DNA of 64,000 nucleotides, from positions 2,232,001 to 2,296,000 of the forward strand of contig OY764162.1 of assembly GCA_963668185.1 (NCBI GenBank), in the 5' to 3' direction. Shown here in pieces: positions 16,916 to 25,779 of the stretch. The notes beneath the pieces were generated by a model. The model was not told the DNA's origin, made no database searches, and worked only from the letters and a program-made list of their open reading frames with translations. The first letter of the stretch is position 1. Each line of letters begins with the position of its first letter. This DNA is from G963668185 sp963668185. GTDB lineage: Bacteria; Chloroflexota; Dehalococcoidia; Lucifugimonadales; G963668185. A program made the translations under genes and the position numbers.

Positions 16916-18058
16916 ATGATGAAGATTACTGCTGTCGAGGCTATACCTGTTGACCGCTACCTGCTGGCGCAGGTGCACACGGACGCGGGCATTACGGGGC
17001 TGGGAGAGTCGGGCGCGTGGGGGTTCCTGGAGGCGTCACAGGCGGCGATCGAGAAGTTTGGCGCGTACATGGTGGGGCAGGACCCGCTGAGGATTGAGCA
17101 CCACTGGCAGTACATGGCGCGGTTCAGCCACTTCCGGGGCGCGGCGATCATGGGGGCGATCAGCGCGATAGACATCGCGCTGTGGGACATCGCCGGGAAG
17201 CACTTCGGAGTCCCGGCGTACCAGCTTCTCGGGGGTAAGACGAGGGACAAGGCGCGCGTGTACTATCACGTGTTCGGGGACACGAAGGAAAAGCTGATCC
17301 AGGGCGTGAAGGATGCGAAGGCGCAGGGCTTCACGGCGGTTGGGCACCTGACGCCGTTCCTGGACGAGCAGCCGGACGTGCCGTTCTTCAAGACGCACGT
17401 GGACAAGATCCGTGACGCTATCGAGACGGTGGGCGCGTACCGGGACGCGGTGGGGAACGACGTGGACCTGTGCATCGAGATTCACCGGCGGCTGAGTCCG
17501 GCGGAGGCGATAGTCCTGGCGCGGGGAATCGAGGAGTTTCACCCGTACTTCTACGAGGACCCGATCCTGCCGGACAACTTCGACGCGATGGAGCTTGTGG
17601 CGAACAACATCTCGATACCGATAGCGACGGGCGAAAGGCTGCACTCGATCCACGAGTTCGAGATGCTGCTCAAGCGCGGCGCGGTGCAGTACGTGAGGCC
17701 GGACGTGTGCATGGTGGGCGGCATCAGCCACGCGAAGAAGATCGCGGCGCTGGCGGAGGCGCATTACGTAGGCGTGGTGCCGCACAACCCGCTCAGCCCG
17801 GTGAGCACGGCGGCGTGCGTGCAGCTTGCGGCGTGCATACCGAACTTCGCGATCCAGGAACTGCCGACCGGGGAGCATGAGCCGCCGAAGAGCGAGATCG
17901 TGAAGTCGGCGCTGACGTGCGAGGACGGGTTCCTGATCGTGCCGGACTCGCCGGGCATCGGCGTGGAGCTGGCGGAGGGAGCGGCGGAGCGGCATCCGCC
18001 GCCGCCGAGGCCGGTGGTGACGCGGCTGAACGTGGACGGCTCGGTGGTGGACCAGTAG
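16910..18058 (+). CDS. Mandelate racemase/muconate lactonizing enzyme-family protein
   Basis: About 382 residues. It is an enolase-superfamily enzyme with an N-terminal capping domain and a C-terminal (beta/alpha) barrel. Likely Mg ligands are the Asp of VDLCIEIH, the Glu of YEDPILPDN and the Glu of IATGERL. The Asp-x-x-x-x-His pattern and late His (VPHNPLSP) resemble galactonate/mannonate dehydratase-type members, so a sugar-acid dehydratase is the best guess. It probably works in carbohydrate-acid catabolism in the cytosol. ATGs at 16910, 16916 and 16919 are all possible; MKITAVEAIPV is the usual family start. Confidence 0.85.
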   Translation: MKMMKITAVEAIPVDRYLLAQVHTDAGITGLGESGAWGFLEASQAAIEKFGAYMVGQDPLRIEHHWQYMARFSHFRGAAIMGAISAIDIALWDIAGKHFGVPAYQLLGGKTRDKARVYYHVFGDTKEKLIQGVKDAKAQGFTAVGHLTPFLDEQPDVPFFKTHVDKIRDAIETVGAYRDAVGNDVDLCIEIHRRLSPAEAIVLARGIEEFHPYFYEDPILPDNFDAMELVANNISIPIATGERLHSIHEFEMLLKRGAVQYVRPDVCMVGGISHAKKIAALAEAHYVGVVPHNPLSPVSTAACVQLAACIPNFAIQELPTGEHEPPKSEIVKSALTCEDGFLIVPDSPGIGVELAEGAAERHPPPPRPVVTRLNVDGSVVDQ

Positions 18059-18084
18059 GCGGGAGTTAGGTTGTTCTCAGCTTG

Positions 18085-18366
18085 CTAAGTCGAGACCGGT
18101 ACCTTCAAGATGACAAAGGCCGCCATTTCTCCCTCTTCCAGAGCCACGCTTTCAATCGTGCTGGGAATGGGGATGTCCTCGCCGTTCTTGTCGAGTTCCT
18201 CGACGAATTCGGCCAACGCGACCTCGGCGTTCTGCAATGCCTCGTCAACCGTGTTTCCCATCGCGCAACAGGCGCCGGGCATGTCAGGGATTACTACACC
18301 GTAGGCGCCCTTCTCCCCGTCTATGACCGCTGGGTACCTAGTCTCCGCTAGTCTCTTTCTGTCCAT
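18085..18366 (-). CDS. hicB: HicB-like antitoxin
   Basis: 93 residues with the HicB core: RYPAVIDGEKGAYGVVIPDM then PGACCAMGNTVDEALQNAEVAL, the partial RNase H-like fold. The C-terminus shows IPIPSTIESV. HicB binds and blocks HicA and usually represses the operon. No helix-turn-helix or RHH tail is obvious. The start overlaps the hicA stop by 19 bp, so the pair is transcribed hicA then hicB. Confidence 0.85.
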   Translation of the reverse strand: MDRKRLAETRYPAVIDGEKGAYGVVIPDMPGACCAMGNTVDEALQNAEVALAEFVEELDKNGEDIPIPSTIESVALEEGEMAAFVILKVPVST

Positions 18367-18542
18367 CCCGCTATCCTAGCTATTCTTCTGGATACGCCAT
18401 TAGAGAGTGTCCTGTGTCGGGGCAACTGAATGCGATCTCCAATTTCAAGATGCGCATATATGTCATGGTTCGCACCGTGCCTAACCAAGTACCAGCCGTC
18501 ACGCTCCATTCTACGCCGTACCCGATCCCTGTTCGTCTCCAT
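18348..18542 (-). CDS. hicA: HicA-like mRNA interferase toxin
   Basis: 64 residues, the usual HicA size. ATG 18542 is chosen because homology starts at METNRDRVRRRMERDGW. The double-stranded RNA-binding-like fold carries the catalytic His26 in RHGANHDIYAHL. The C-terminal IQLPRHRTLSNGVSRRI matches the family. The toxin cleaves mRNA without needing the ribosome. Upstream codons extend the frame to 18749 but read through a GGCGCC palindrome and are unlikely to be translated. Confidence 0.8.
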   Translation of the reverse strand: METNRDRVRRRMERDGWYLVRHGANHDIYAHLEIGDRIQLPRHRTLSNGVSRRIARIAGWTERD

Positions 18543-18549
18543 TAGATAC

Positions 18550-18576
18550 GGCGCCCAGTTTTCTCCACAGGGCGCC
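18550..18576. promoter_or_regulatory. Inverted repeat before hicA
   Basis: GGCGCCC (18550-18556) and GGGCGCC (18570-18576) flank a 13-nt loop, 8 bp upstream of the hicA ATG. It could be the HicAB operator or an mRNA hairpin limiting toxin translation. This is inferred from symmetry and position. Confidence 0.35.
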
Positions 18577-18677
18577 AAGCTGTCAAGAAGCTTCGTAGTT
18601 GATGTTTGTAGAGCACACCGTACATCCGCAATATAGGCGCAGGAAACAGTAACTGTCTCATACATCAAGAGGTAGCA

Positions 18678-19175
18678 ATGTCCACGATCATTGAACTGCT
18701 GGGAAACAATGCCCGCTATGCGGAGGGCTTCGATGGGGGCGGGCTGCACGGGCCGCCGTCGCGCAGGCTTGCGGTGGTGGCGTGCATGGACGCGCGTCTG
18801 GACGTTTACGCGATCCTGGGGCTAAAGCCGGGCGAGGCGCACGTGATACGGAACGCCGGCGGCGTTGTCAGCGACGACGTGATCCGGTCGCTGGTGATCT
18901 CGCAGCGGCTGCTGGGCACGCAGGAGATACTCCTGATCCACCACACGGATTGCGGCATGCAGACGTTTCGCGACGACGAGGTCAAGGACGCGATAGAGGC
19001 GGACACCGGCGTGCGGCCGCCGTTCGCGCTGGAGGCGTTCGCGGACCTGGAGCAGGACGTGCGGCAGTCGATAGCGCGCATCCAGGCCAGCGTATTCGTC
19101 CCGCGGAAGGACGGCGTGCGGGGCTTCGTCTTCGACTGCGCTACCGGGCGGCTCAACGAGGTGGGGGCGGCGTAG
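18678..19175 (+). CDS. Beta-class carbonic anhydrase
   Basis: 165 residues. It interconverts CO2 and bicarbonate in the cytosol. The zinc site is clear: Cys36 in CMDAR (with Asp38 and Arg40 as the dyad), His89 and Cys92 in HHTDCG. GAGG lies about 6 nt before ATG 18678. The length matches short, type-II-like beta enzymes. It may supply bicarbonate to carboxylases such as acetyl-CoA carboxylase, but it is not co-transcribed with them. Confidence 0.9.
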   Translation: MSTIIELLGNNARYAEGFDGGGLHGPPSRRLAVVACMDARLDVYAILGLKPGEAHVIRNAGGVVSDDVIRSLVISQRLLGTQEILLIHHTDCGMQTFRDDEVKDAIEADTGVRPPFALEAFADLEQDVRQSIARIQASVFVPRKDGVRGFVFDCATGRLNEVGAA

Positions 19176-19297
19176 GGTTGGTGCGAGGGCCGACGTTTCG
19201 GGCCGGCATTCGCTATCATCTCAGTGAATCTCGATATACTCGCTGCCGTCGCCCGCAGTTCCGGGCGGCAGACTCCCGCGGAAGGTGGTGCATCGGC

Positions 19298-22200
19298 ATG
19301 AGTGCAGGTTCTTCGTCTGTGGTTGATGGGCTTGAGGGGGCGCTGGAGTGGCGGTGCATCGGGCCTTACAGGGGCGGGCGCGTGGTTGCTGTGGCGGGCG
19401 ATCCGGCGGACCGGCGCGTGTTCTACTTCGGGGCGGCGGGCGGGGGAGTGTGGAAGTCGACGGACGGCGGGACTTACTGGCAAAACGTGTCGGGCGGGTT
19501 TCTCAAGACGGCGTCAGTGGGGGCGATTGCGGTTGCGGAGTCGGACCCGAACGTGGTGTACGCGGGGATGGGCGAGACGTGCATACGCAATGACGTGACG
19601 CACGGGGACGGCGTGTACCGCTCGACGGACGGGGGCGCGACGTGGACGCACCTGGGGCTGGAGGACACGCGGCACATCTCGCGGGTACGCATTCATCCGA
19701 ACGACCCCGACGTCGTGTACGTCGCGGCGTTCGGGCACGCGTTCGGGCCGAGCGAGCAGCGCGGGGTCTATCGCTCGAAGGATGGCGGTCAGACCTGGGA
19801 GAACGTGCTGTTCGCGAGCGAGGACGCGGGCGCGGCGGACCTGGCGATGGACGCGAACAATCCGCGGGTGCTGTACGCATCGACGTGGGAGGCGCGCCGT
19901 TCGTTCTGGGCGATGGACAGCGGCGGGCCGGGCAGCGGACTGCACCGCTCGACCGACGGCGGCGACACGTGGGAGGAGATCACGCGCAGGCCAGGGCTGC
20001 CCGAAGGCGTAGTCGGGCGCATAGGCGTGACGGCGTCGCCGGCGAGGGCGGGCCGAGTGTGGGCGCTGGTCGAGGCTGCCGACGGCGGGCTGTTCCAGTC
20101 GGACGACGGCGGCGAGTCGTGGACGAGGGTGAACGACAGCGAGGACGTCCGCAACAGGCCGTGGTACTACACGCACGTGTTTGCCGATCCGGCGAGCGCG
20201 GACACGGTGTACGTGCTCGCGGTCAAGGCGATGCGGTCGATCGACGGGGGAAGGACCTTCGAGTCGATCAACATGCCGCACTCCGACCACCACGACCTGT
20301 GGATCGACCCGGCCGACCCGGAGCGGATGATCGAGGGGAACGACGGCGGCGCCTGCGTGAGCTATGACGGCGGCGATACGTGGAGTTCGGTGTACAACCA
20401 GCCGACGGCGCAACTGTACTCGGTCGTGGCGGACAACCGGACGCCCTACCGCGTTTACGGCGCGCAGCAGGACAACAGCGCGATCAGCGTCCCTAGCCGG
20501 TCGATCAAGGGCTTCATACCATGGGACGACTGCTACACCATAGGGATATCCGAGAGCGGGAAGGTGGCGGTGAAACCGACGGACTCGAACGTGGTGTACT
20601 CGTCGTATCCCGGCGGCTTCCTCGTGCGGTACGACCATCGAACCGGCCAGGTAAGGGTGATCATGGTGTGGCCGGAGTATCACGACAACACTCCGGCGAG
20701 GGAGTTCAGGTACCGCTTCGCGTGGGAGTTCCCGATAACGGTCTCGCCGCACGACCCGGACACGCTCTATGCCACGGGGAACGTCGCCTTCAAATCGACG
20801 GACGAGGGGACGACCTGGACGGCCATCAGCCACGACCTGACACGGAACGATCCTTCCAAGCAGGGGCTTTCAGGGCCGATTACGTCTGAGGGCCCGTGGG
20901 CGGAGGTGTACTGCACGATCTACGCGTTCGCAGAGTCTCCGCTCGAGGCCGGCCTGCTGTGGGCGGGGACGGACGACGGGCTGGTGCACGTTTCCAGGAA
21001 CGGCGGCGACGATTGGGCCGACGTTACGCCTGACGAATTGCCGCCGTGGACGATGGTCAGCTTCATCGAGCCGTCCTGCCATGATGCCGGCGCGGCGTAC
21101 ATGGCGGCAACGAGACACATGCTCGACGACTTCCGGCCGCTTCTCTTCAAGACGGAGGACTACGGGGCTACGTGGACGCTGATCGTAGATGGCATACCGG
21201 ACGATGACTTCACGCGAGTGCTCAGGGAGGACAAAGAACGTCCGGGCCTCCTGTACGCGGGCACGGAGACAGGGGTGTACGTTTCGGCAGACGACGGAGG
21301 GAACTGGAGCCGCCTCCAACTCAATCTTCCTGTTGCGCCGGTTTACGATCTGGAGGTCAAGGACGGCGACCTGGTGGCGGCAACGCACGGGCGGTCGTTC
21401 TGGGTGCTGGACGATCTTACGCCGCTCAGGCAGGAGGGAGAGGGCGCGCCGACCGGCCCGCACCTGTTCGAGCCGCGCCCAGCGATACGTTACATGAAAC
21501 AGTCGGGTTCGAGAATCAGGGCCGGCGAAGGCAAGCACTACACCAGCGACATCATGGGAGCTCCCGCTTCATGGCTGGGGGTCGAGACCGGCGACGAGGG
21601 TATGGTCAAAAGGGGCCTGGACTCAGGGGCGAACCCGCCCGAGGGCGCCGCGATCGACTTTCGACTGGACGGTACGCCGGAGGAGGTCTCTATAGAGATC
21701 ATCGACGCCGGCGGCGCCGTCATCCGTCGGCTGTCGACGCGCTCAGAAGGCGCGGACAGGCTGATCGCCAGGGAGGGCCTGAACCGCACATATTGGGACC
21801 TGCGCCACAGAGCGTCCGAGAATCTTCCCGAGGAGACGTGGGCTGCAAGTCCGTTCGCCGCCGCGACCATGGCCCCGCTAGCCGCTCCCGGGGCGTACAC
21901 GGTGAGGCTCACGGCAGGCGGCGAATGGCGCACGGCAACGCTGGACGTCCTCATGGATCCGCGGTCGGACGCCAGCCAGCAGGATCTGGACGCCCAGCTC
22001 GCTCTGCAACTTCGAATACGCGACAAGTACGAGGAGGGCAGGGACTGCGTGCTGGAGATACGCTCGATCAAGGCACAGCTAGACGAGTGGGAGAAGCAGG
22101 CCGCCGACAGCGGCAAGGCGGCCAGCGAGGAGGTCTCTCGAATTCGAGAAAGACTGTCGGAGGCCGAGAACGGGATCGTGCCTTTCAAGCCTTCGGGGCC

Positions 22201-22429
22201 GCAGCCTCGGGGAGTCCCGTACGGACCCCTTGCCAACTTAAAGGAGCTTATGGGCATCGTTGCGGGCGCGGACTGGAGGCCGACGGCCTCTTCCTACGAA
22301 ATGTTCGAGCACCTCGAGGCGCGGCTGCAGGACCAGTTCGACGCGGCGCAGGATGTGATCGAAAACGAGATACCGGAGTTCGCAACCCTGTTGGCGGAGC
22401 TGGGGCTTCCCGCGGTTTCAACAACATAG
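19298..22429 (+). CDS. Large Asp-box (sortilin/VPS10-like) beta-propeller protein
   Basis: 1043 residues. The start is ATG 19298 with AAGGTGG upstream; the longer open frame overlapping the carbonic anhydrase is rejected. Residues ~15-720 carry about eleven Asp-box/BNR motifs (KSTDGGTYW, RSTDGGATW, RSKDGGQTW, QSDDGGESW, KSTDEGTTW) typical of a 10-bladed sortilin-like propeller. A FlgD-like Ig segment follows (AIDFRLDGTPEEVSIEII), then a helical region (RIRDKYEEGRDCVLEI). Such proteins are often called glycosyl hydrolases, but no catalytic residues are assigned. No signal peptide is visible, unlike most secreted members. Confidence 0.85.
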   Translation: MSAGSSSVVDGLEGALEWRCIGPYRGGRVVAVAGDPADRRVFYFGAAGGGVWKSTDGGTYWQNVSGGFLKTASVGAIAVAESDPNVVYAGMGETCIRNDVTHGDGVYRSTDGGATWTHLGLEDTRHISRVRIHPNDPDVVYVAAFGHAFGPSEQRGVYRSKDGGQTWENVLFASEDAGAADLAMDANNPRVLYASTWEARRSFWAMDSGGPGSGLHRSTDGGDTWEEITRRPGLPEGVVGRIGVTASPARAGRVWALVEAADGGLFQSDDGGESWTRVNDSEDVRNRPWYYTHVFADPASADTVYVLAVKAMRSIDGGRTFESINMPHSDHHDLWIDPADPERMIEGNDGGACVSYDGGDTWSSVYNQPTAQLYSVVADNRTPYRVYGAQQDNSAISVPSRSIKGFIPWDDCYTIGISESGKVAVKPTDSNVVYSSYPGGFLVRYDHRTGQVRVIMVWPEYHDNTPAREFRYRFAWEFPITVSPHDPDTLYATGNVAFKSTDEGTTWTAISHDLTRNDPSKQGLSGPITSEGPWAEVYCTIYAFAESPLEAGLLWAGTDDGLVHVSRNGGDDWADVTPDELPPWTMVSFIEPSCHDAGAAYMAATRHMLDDFRPLLFKTEDYGATWTLIVDGIPDDDFTRVLREDKERPGLLYAGTETGVYVSADDGGNWSRLQLNLPVAPVYDLEVKDGDLVAATHGRSFWVLDDLTPLRQEGEGAPTGPHLFEPRPAIRYMKQSGSRIRAGEGKHYTSDIMGAPASWLGVETGDEGMVKRGLDSGANPPEGAAIDFRLDGTPEEVSIEIIDAGGAVIRRLSTRSEGADRLIAREGLNRTYWDLRHRASENLPEETWAASPFAAATMAPLAAPGAYTVRLTAGGEWRTATLDVLMDPRSDASQQDLDAQLALQLRIRDKYEEGRDCVLEIRSIKAQLDEWEKQAADSGKAASEEVSRIRERLSEAENGIVPFKPSGPQPRGVPYGPLANLKELMGIVAGADWRPTASSYEMFEHLEARLQDQFDAAQDVIENEIPEFATLLAELGLPAVSTT

Positions 22430-22572
22430 ACACTCGTCAGCTATAACACGCACAAAAGTTCCCGATTCTGTACTTGTTTTGGACTTGACTATAACAGTGC
22501 TGAAACCGTAACTTTGTGTATAGAAATCTGCTAGATGCTGGGGGTGCAATCATCAAAGCTATCTCAAGGTTC

Positions 22573-23574
22573 ATGACAAACGGATGGCGGCTGGGAACCG
22601 TCGCCCTTTTGGTCGTCATGGCGCTCTTCGTGTTCTCCGCTTGCCAGGGAGAAGCAGGGCTGCCGGGCGATGCCGGCCCGCAGGGCCCGCAGGGCGAACG
22701 CGGCGCGGACGGGGCAGACGGCGCGGACGGCGCGCAGGGACCGCCAGGCCCGCAGGGCGAACAGGGCGCGAGGGGCCCGCAGGGCGAACGAGGCGCCGTG
22801 GGCCCGCAGGGCGAACAGGGCGAGAAAGGTGAAAGGGGCGATCCGGGCGGACCTCACGGCCCGCAGGGTGAGCCCGGACCTCAGGGCGAGCCGGGTCCGC
22901 AGGGTGACCCCGGCCCAGAAGGCCAGCAGGGTCCAGAAGGCCCACAGGGCGAGCCAGGAACTCCGGGCGGACCTCCAGGCCCGATAGGCCCGCAGGGTCC
23001 GACAGGCCCACAGGGTCCCATCGGCGCTCGCGGCGTCAAGGGCGACACCGGCCCGCAGGGTCCGCAGGGCGAGGTTGGCCCGCAGGGCGAGGTTGGCCCG
23101 CCAGGTCCGCAGGGTCCGCAGGGTGTGCTGGGCAACCCAGGACCGCAGGGCCCGCCAGGCCCCCAGGGCCCGCAGGGACCTGAAGGTCCACAGGGTCCGC
23201 AGGGACTCCGTGGACCAGTAGGCCAGACCGGGGCGGACGGACCGCACGGCCCACAGGGTGCCAAAGGCGAGTCCGGCATCTTCTCCACCCGGATCGTGAC
23301 GACAGAAATCACTGTGGACGATGTTGATAATGCCGGCACAAAGAGCGGGGCAGTTGAGTGCGCAACCTATGGCGAAGGCCTGTCCGCTGTCTCAGGCGGC
23401 GCGGCGATCGGCGGCAACCACGGCGGTAACGTGGCCATAATTGCGACGCGCCCATTCGGCGTGTCAGGCCAGGTGCCGGCAGGTTGGGAGGCAACGGCCA
23501 CCGAGGTGAACACGACCGCCGAGCACTGGACGCTTACGGTGTACGCGATCTGCGCCAACGTGAACACAAAGTAG
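22573..23574 (+). CDS. Collagen-like (Gly-X-Y) repeat lipoprotein
   Basis: 333 residues. ATG 22573 gives a lipoprotein signal (MTNGWRLGTVALLVVMALF, lipobox FSAC); GTG 22516 is the alternative. Next come about 67 Gly-X-Y triplets, rich in GPQ, GEP and GPP, with two one-residue interruptions (GGPH and GGPP). A ~90-residue C-terminal domain (STRIVTTEITVDDVDNAG onward) with Cys in ECATYG and AICANV follows. A membrane-tethered triple-helical stalk with a C-terminal head is inferred. Bacterial collagen-like proteins act in adhesion, spore or filament surfaces. The gene sits alone; no pilin or glycosyltransferase neighbours help. Confidence 0.85.
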   Translation: MTNGWRLGTVALLVVMALFVFSACQGEAGLPGDAGPQGPQGERGADGADGADGAQGPPGPQGEQGARGPQGERGAVGPQGEQGEKGERGDPGGPHGPQGEPGPQGEPGPQGDPGPEGQQGPEGPQGEPGTPGGPPGPIGPQGPTGPQGPIGARGVKGDTGPQGPQGEVGPQGEVGPPGPQGPQGVLGNPGPQGPPGPQGPQGPEGPQGPQGLRGPVGQTGADGPHGPQGAKGESGIFSTRIVTTEITVDDVDNAGTKSGAVECATYGEGLSAVSGGAAIGGNHGGNVAIIATRPFGVSGQVPAGWEATATEVNTTAEHWTLTVYAICANVNTK

Positions 23575-23600
23575 CCTGCCGAGCGCGACAGGCTAATGAG

Positions 23601-23632
23601 GAGCAGCCTCGCCCACTTGGGCGCGGCTGCTC
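23601..23632 (+). terminator. Hairpin downstream of the collagen-like gene
   Basis: An 8-bp stem (GAGCAGCC with GGCTGCTC) encloses an inner GCCC/GGGC stem; flanking CGACA and TGTCG can extend it. It starts 27 bases after the stop codon. The T content after it is modest (TTGTCGGTTGTG). Confidence 0.5.
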
Positions 23633-23692
23633 TTGTCGGTTGTGCCAACATCGGAGACTTGCCCTCCGCGCTTGGAAGGGTGTCTTGCGCCC

Positions 23693-23722
23693 TTGACCGG
23701 CAATCGGACGGATAGCTAGAAT
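23693..23722 (+). promoter_or_regulatory. thrS promoter
   Basis: TTGACC at 23693-23698, an 18-nt spacer and TAGAAT at 23717-23722 give a transcript start near 23729 and a leader of about 188 nt before thrS. Confidence 0.5.
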
Positions 23723-23805
23723 CGATCCAGAGCATTTGCAAACGAGGAAGCTTCCGCTTGGGAACCGCATAGCACCCCGTTCAGAAAAGGTCGTCTTGAC
23801 TACGT

Positions 23806-23843
23806 AGCCTCCCGCATGCGGCACATGTGCGCGGGAGGCTTTT
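23806..23843 (+). terminator. Candidate attenuator in the thrS leader
   Basis: A perfect 10-bp stem (AGCCTCCCGC with GCGGGAGGCT) followed by TTTT lies inside the leader, about 75 nt before the thrS start. A 23-codon frame from TTG 23736 ends ...VVLTT-stop, with the stop codon on the first bases of the stem. This suggests attenuation, but no strong RBS precedes the leader frame. Confidence 0.45.
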
Positions 23844-23916
23844 CACGTCCAAACTCCGTGAACGCGGCAGCGCCGGACTACCCGGCCTGCCTCAGTAGTC
23901 GAAACGAGGGAACACG

Positions 23917-25665
23917 ATGTCTTCAGCCCATAATCAACAGATGCCGCTATCCGAGTTGCGCGCGCGGATCCGGCACTCGGCAGCTCACGTGATGGCGGAC
24001 GCGATCACGCAGATTCACCCGGACACGCAGTTGGGCATTGGCCCGCCTACGGAGGACGGTTTCTACTACGACCTGCTCTCAGGCCACACGTTCTCCCCAG
24101 AGGACTTCAAGGAGATCGAGCGGATCATGAGGAACACGATTCGCGACGACTACGAGTTCGTGTATCGCGAACTGAGCCGTGACGAGGCGGAGAAGCTGTA
24201 TTCCGGATCGGATCTCAAGTTGGAGATCATAGGTGAGATACCGGAGGGCGAGGTCATATCCACCTACAAGCACCACGGCTTCGAGGACCTGTGCGCCGGC
24301 CCGCACGTAGCGTCCACCGGAGAGATACCGGCGTTCAAGCTGTTGAGCGTTGCCGGGGCATACTGGCGGGGCGACGAGAGCCGGCAGATGCTTCAGAGGG
24401 TCTATGGCACGGCGTTCGAGTCGGAAGAGGAGATGCAGGCCCATCTGGACAGGCTGGAGGAGGCCCGGCGCAGAGACCACCGCGTCCTGGGGAGGGAACT
24501 GGACCTGTACTCGATCCACGAGGAGACGGGAGCCGGCCTGACGATCTGGCATCCGAAGGGCGCGCGAGTTCGCGGCATCGTGGAGGACCTGTGGAAGCGG
24601 ATGCACTTCGAGCGAGGGTACGATCTTGTCTATACGCCTCACATAGGCCGTTCCACGCTGTGGCAGACGAGCGGTCACCTGGACTTCTTCAGCGAGAACA
24701 TGTTCGCGCCGGTTGAGATGGAAGGGCAGGACTACTACCTGAAGCCGATGAACTGCCCGTTCCACATCACCTACTACCGGAGCGGACTGCGCAGCTACCG
24801 GGAGTTGCCAATGCGCGTGGGGGAGCTGGGCACGGTGTACAGGTACGAGCGCGGCGGCGTGCTGCACGGCCTGACGAGGGTTCGCGGATTCACGCAGGAC
24901 GACGCGCACATCTTCTGCCGACCAGACCAGGTGGAGAGTGAGGTCAACGGGGTGCTGGACCTGACCTTCGACCTGCTGGGGAAGTTCGAGTTCCCTGAGT
25001 TCTCAATACGGCTCTCCACTCGGCCTGAGAAGGCGGTGGGAAGCGATGAGCAGTGGGAGCTTGCGACGGAGTCGCTGCGCAGGACGCTGGAATCAAGGGA
25101 GATCGAATACGAGTACGACGAGGGCGGGGGCGCCTTCTATGGGCCGAAGATCGACATCGACGTCAAGGACGCGCTCGGGCGGCCCTGGCAGTGCACGACG
25201 GTGCAGTTCGACTTCAACCTGCCGGAGCGCTTCGGCCTGACGTACATTGGCGAGGACGGGCGCGAGCACCAGCCGTACATGGTGCACCGGGCGTTGTTCG
25301 GATCGGTGGAGCGGTTCATGGGAGTGCTGATCGAGCACTACGGCGGCGCGTTCCCAACGTGGCTTGCCCCGGTGCAGGCGACGGTGGTGCCGATAGCAGA
25401 CCGCCACCATGAGTACGCGTTCGAGGTCGAGGCGGAACTCTCCCGGGCCGGGGTGCGCGTGGAGACGGACGCCGGCAACGAGCGCATGAACGCGAAGATA
25501 CGCTCGGCGCAGATGCGCAAGGTGCCGTACATGCTGGTCGTCGGCGACCGCGAGGCGGCGGCCGGCTCGGCGGCGGTGCGGCTGCGGTCGGGCGAGAACC
25601 TGGGCGCGATACCGGTGTCGGAGATAGTGGAACGCATCGATGCGGAGGTCCGCGAGGCGGGGTGA
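23917..25665 (+). CDS. thrS: Threonine--tRNA ligase
   Basis: 582 residues. It charges tRNA-Thr with threonine. The editing domain is present (HSAAHVMADA and CAGPHVASTG). The class II catalytic core has zinc ligands Cys280 (MNCPFHI), His331 (DDAHIF) and His457 (MVHRALFGSVERF). The anticodon-binding domain is at the C-terminus (VQATVVPIADRHHEYA, QMRKVPYMLVVGD). The N-terminal TGS domain of long forms such as E. coli ThrS (642 residues) is missing; the protein begins almost directly at the editing domain. It has its own promoter and leader. Confidence 0.95.
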   Translation: MSSAHNQQMPLSELRARIRHSAAHVMADAITQIHPDTQLGIGPPTEDGFYYDLLSGHTFSPEDFKEIERIMRNTIRDDYEFVYRELSRDEAEKLYSGSDLKLEIIGEIPEGEVISTYKHHGFEDLCAGPHVASTGEIPAFKLLSVAGAYWRGDESRQMLQRVYGTAFESEEEMQAHLDRLEEARRRDHRVLGRELDLYSIHEETGAGLTIWHPKGARVRGIVEDLWKRMHFERGYDLVYTPHIGRSTLWQTSGHLDFFSENMFAPVEMEGQDYYLKPMNCPFHITYYRSGLRSYRELPMRVGELGTVYRYERGGVLHGLTRVRGFTQDDAHIFCRPDQVESEVNGVLDLTFDLLGKFEFPEFSIRLSTRPEKAVGSDEQWELATESLRRTLESREIEYEYDEGGGAFYGPKIDIDVKDALGRPWQCTTVQFDFNLPERFGLTYIGEDGREHQPYMVHRALFGSVERFMGVLIEHYGGAFPTWLAPVQATVVPIADRHHEYAFEVEAELSRAGVRVETDAGNERMNAKIRSAQMRKVPYMLVVGDREAAAGSAAVRLRSGENLGAIPVSEIVERIDAEVREAG

Positions 25666-25681
25666 GCGGAGTAAGGTTTGA

Positions 25682-25710
25682 TTGACAGGCAGATGCAAAG
25701 CGCCTATCAT
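25682..25710 (+). promoter_or_regulatory. Promoter for DUF3800 gene
   Basis: TTGACA at 25682-25687, 17 nt, and TATCAT at 25705-25710 make a near-consensus sigma70 promoter. The predicted start near 25717 leaves a ~63-nt leader with a GGATCTTTGATCC hairpin. Confidence 0.6.
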
Positions 25711-25779
25711 CAGGTACTGGTCGATAGGGCCCCTACCGGTCGGTCCGTTGGATCTTTGATCCAGTCGGCCCCTTCTTAG

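Noticed and set aside
18782..19297. Upstream extension of the beta-propeller frame through the carbonic anhydrase gene
   Set aside because: The extension overlaps a clear gene in another frame; ATG 19298 has its own RBS and begins the homologous region.
22573..23574. Collagen-like gene as eukaryotic contamination
   Set aside because: It has a bacterial lipobox, no introns, and bacterial genes immediately on both sides.
23755..23770. GGGAACCGC in the thrS leader as a T-box
   Set aside because: Only a partial match to AGGGUGGNACCGCG, and too little RNA lies between the promoter and terminator for stem I.
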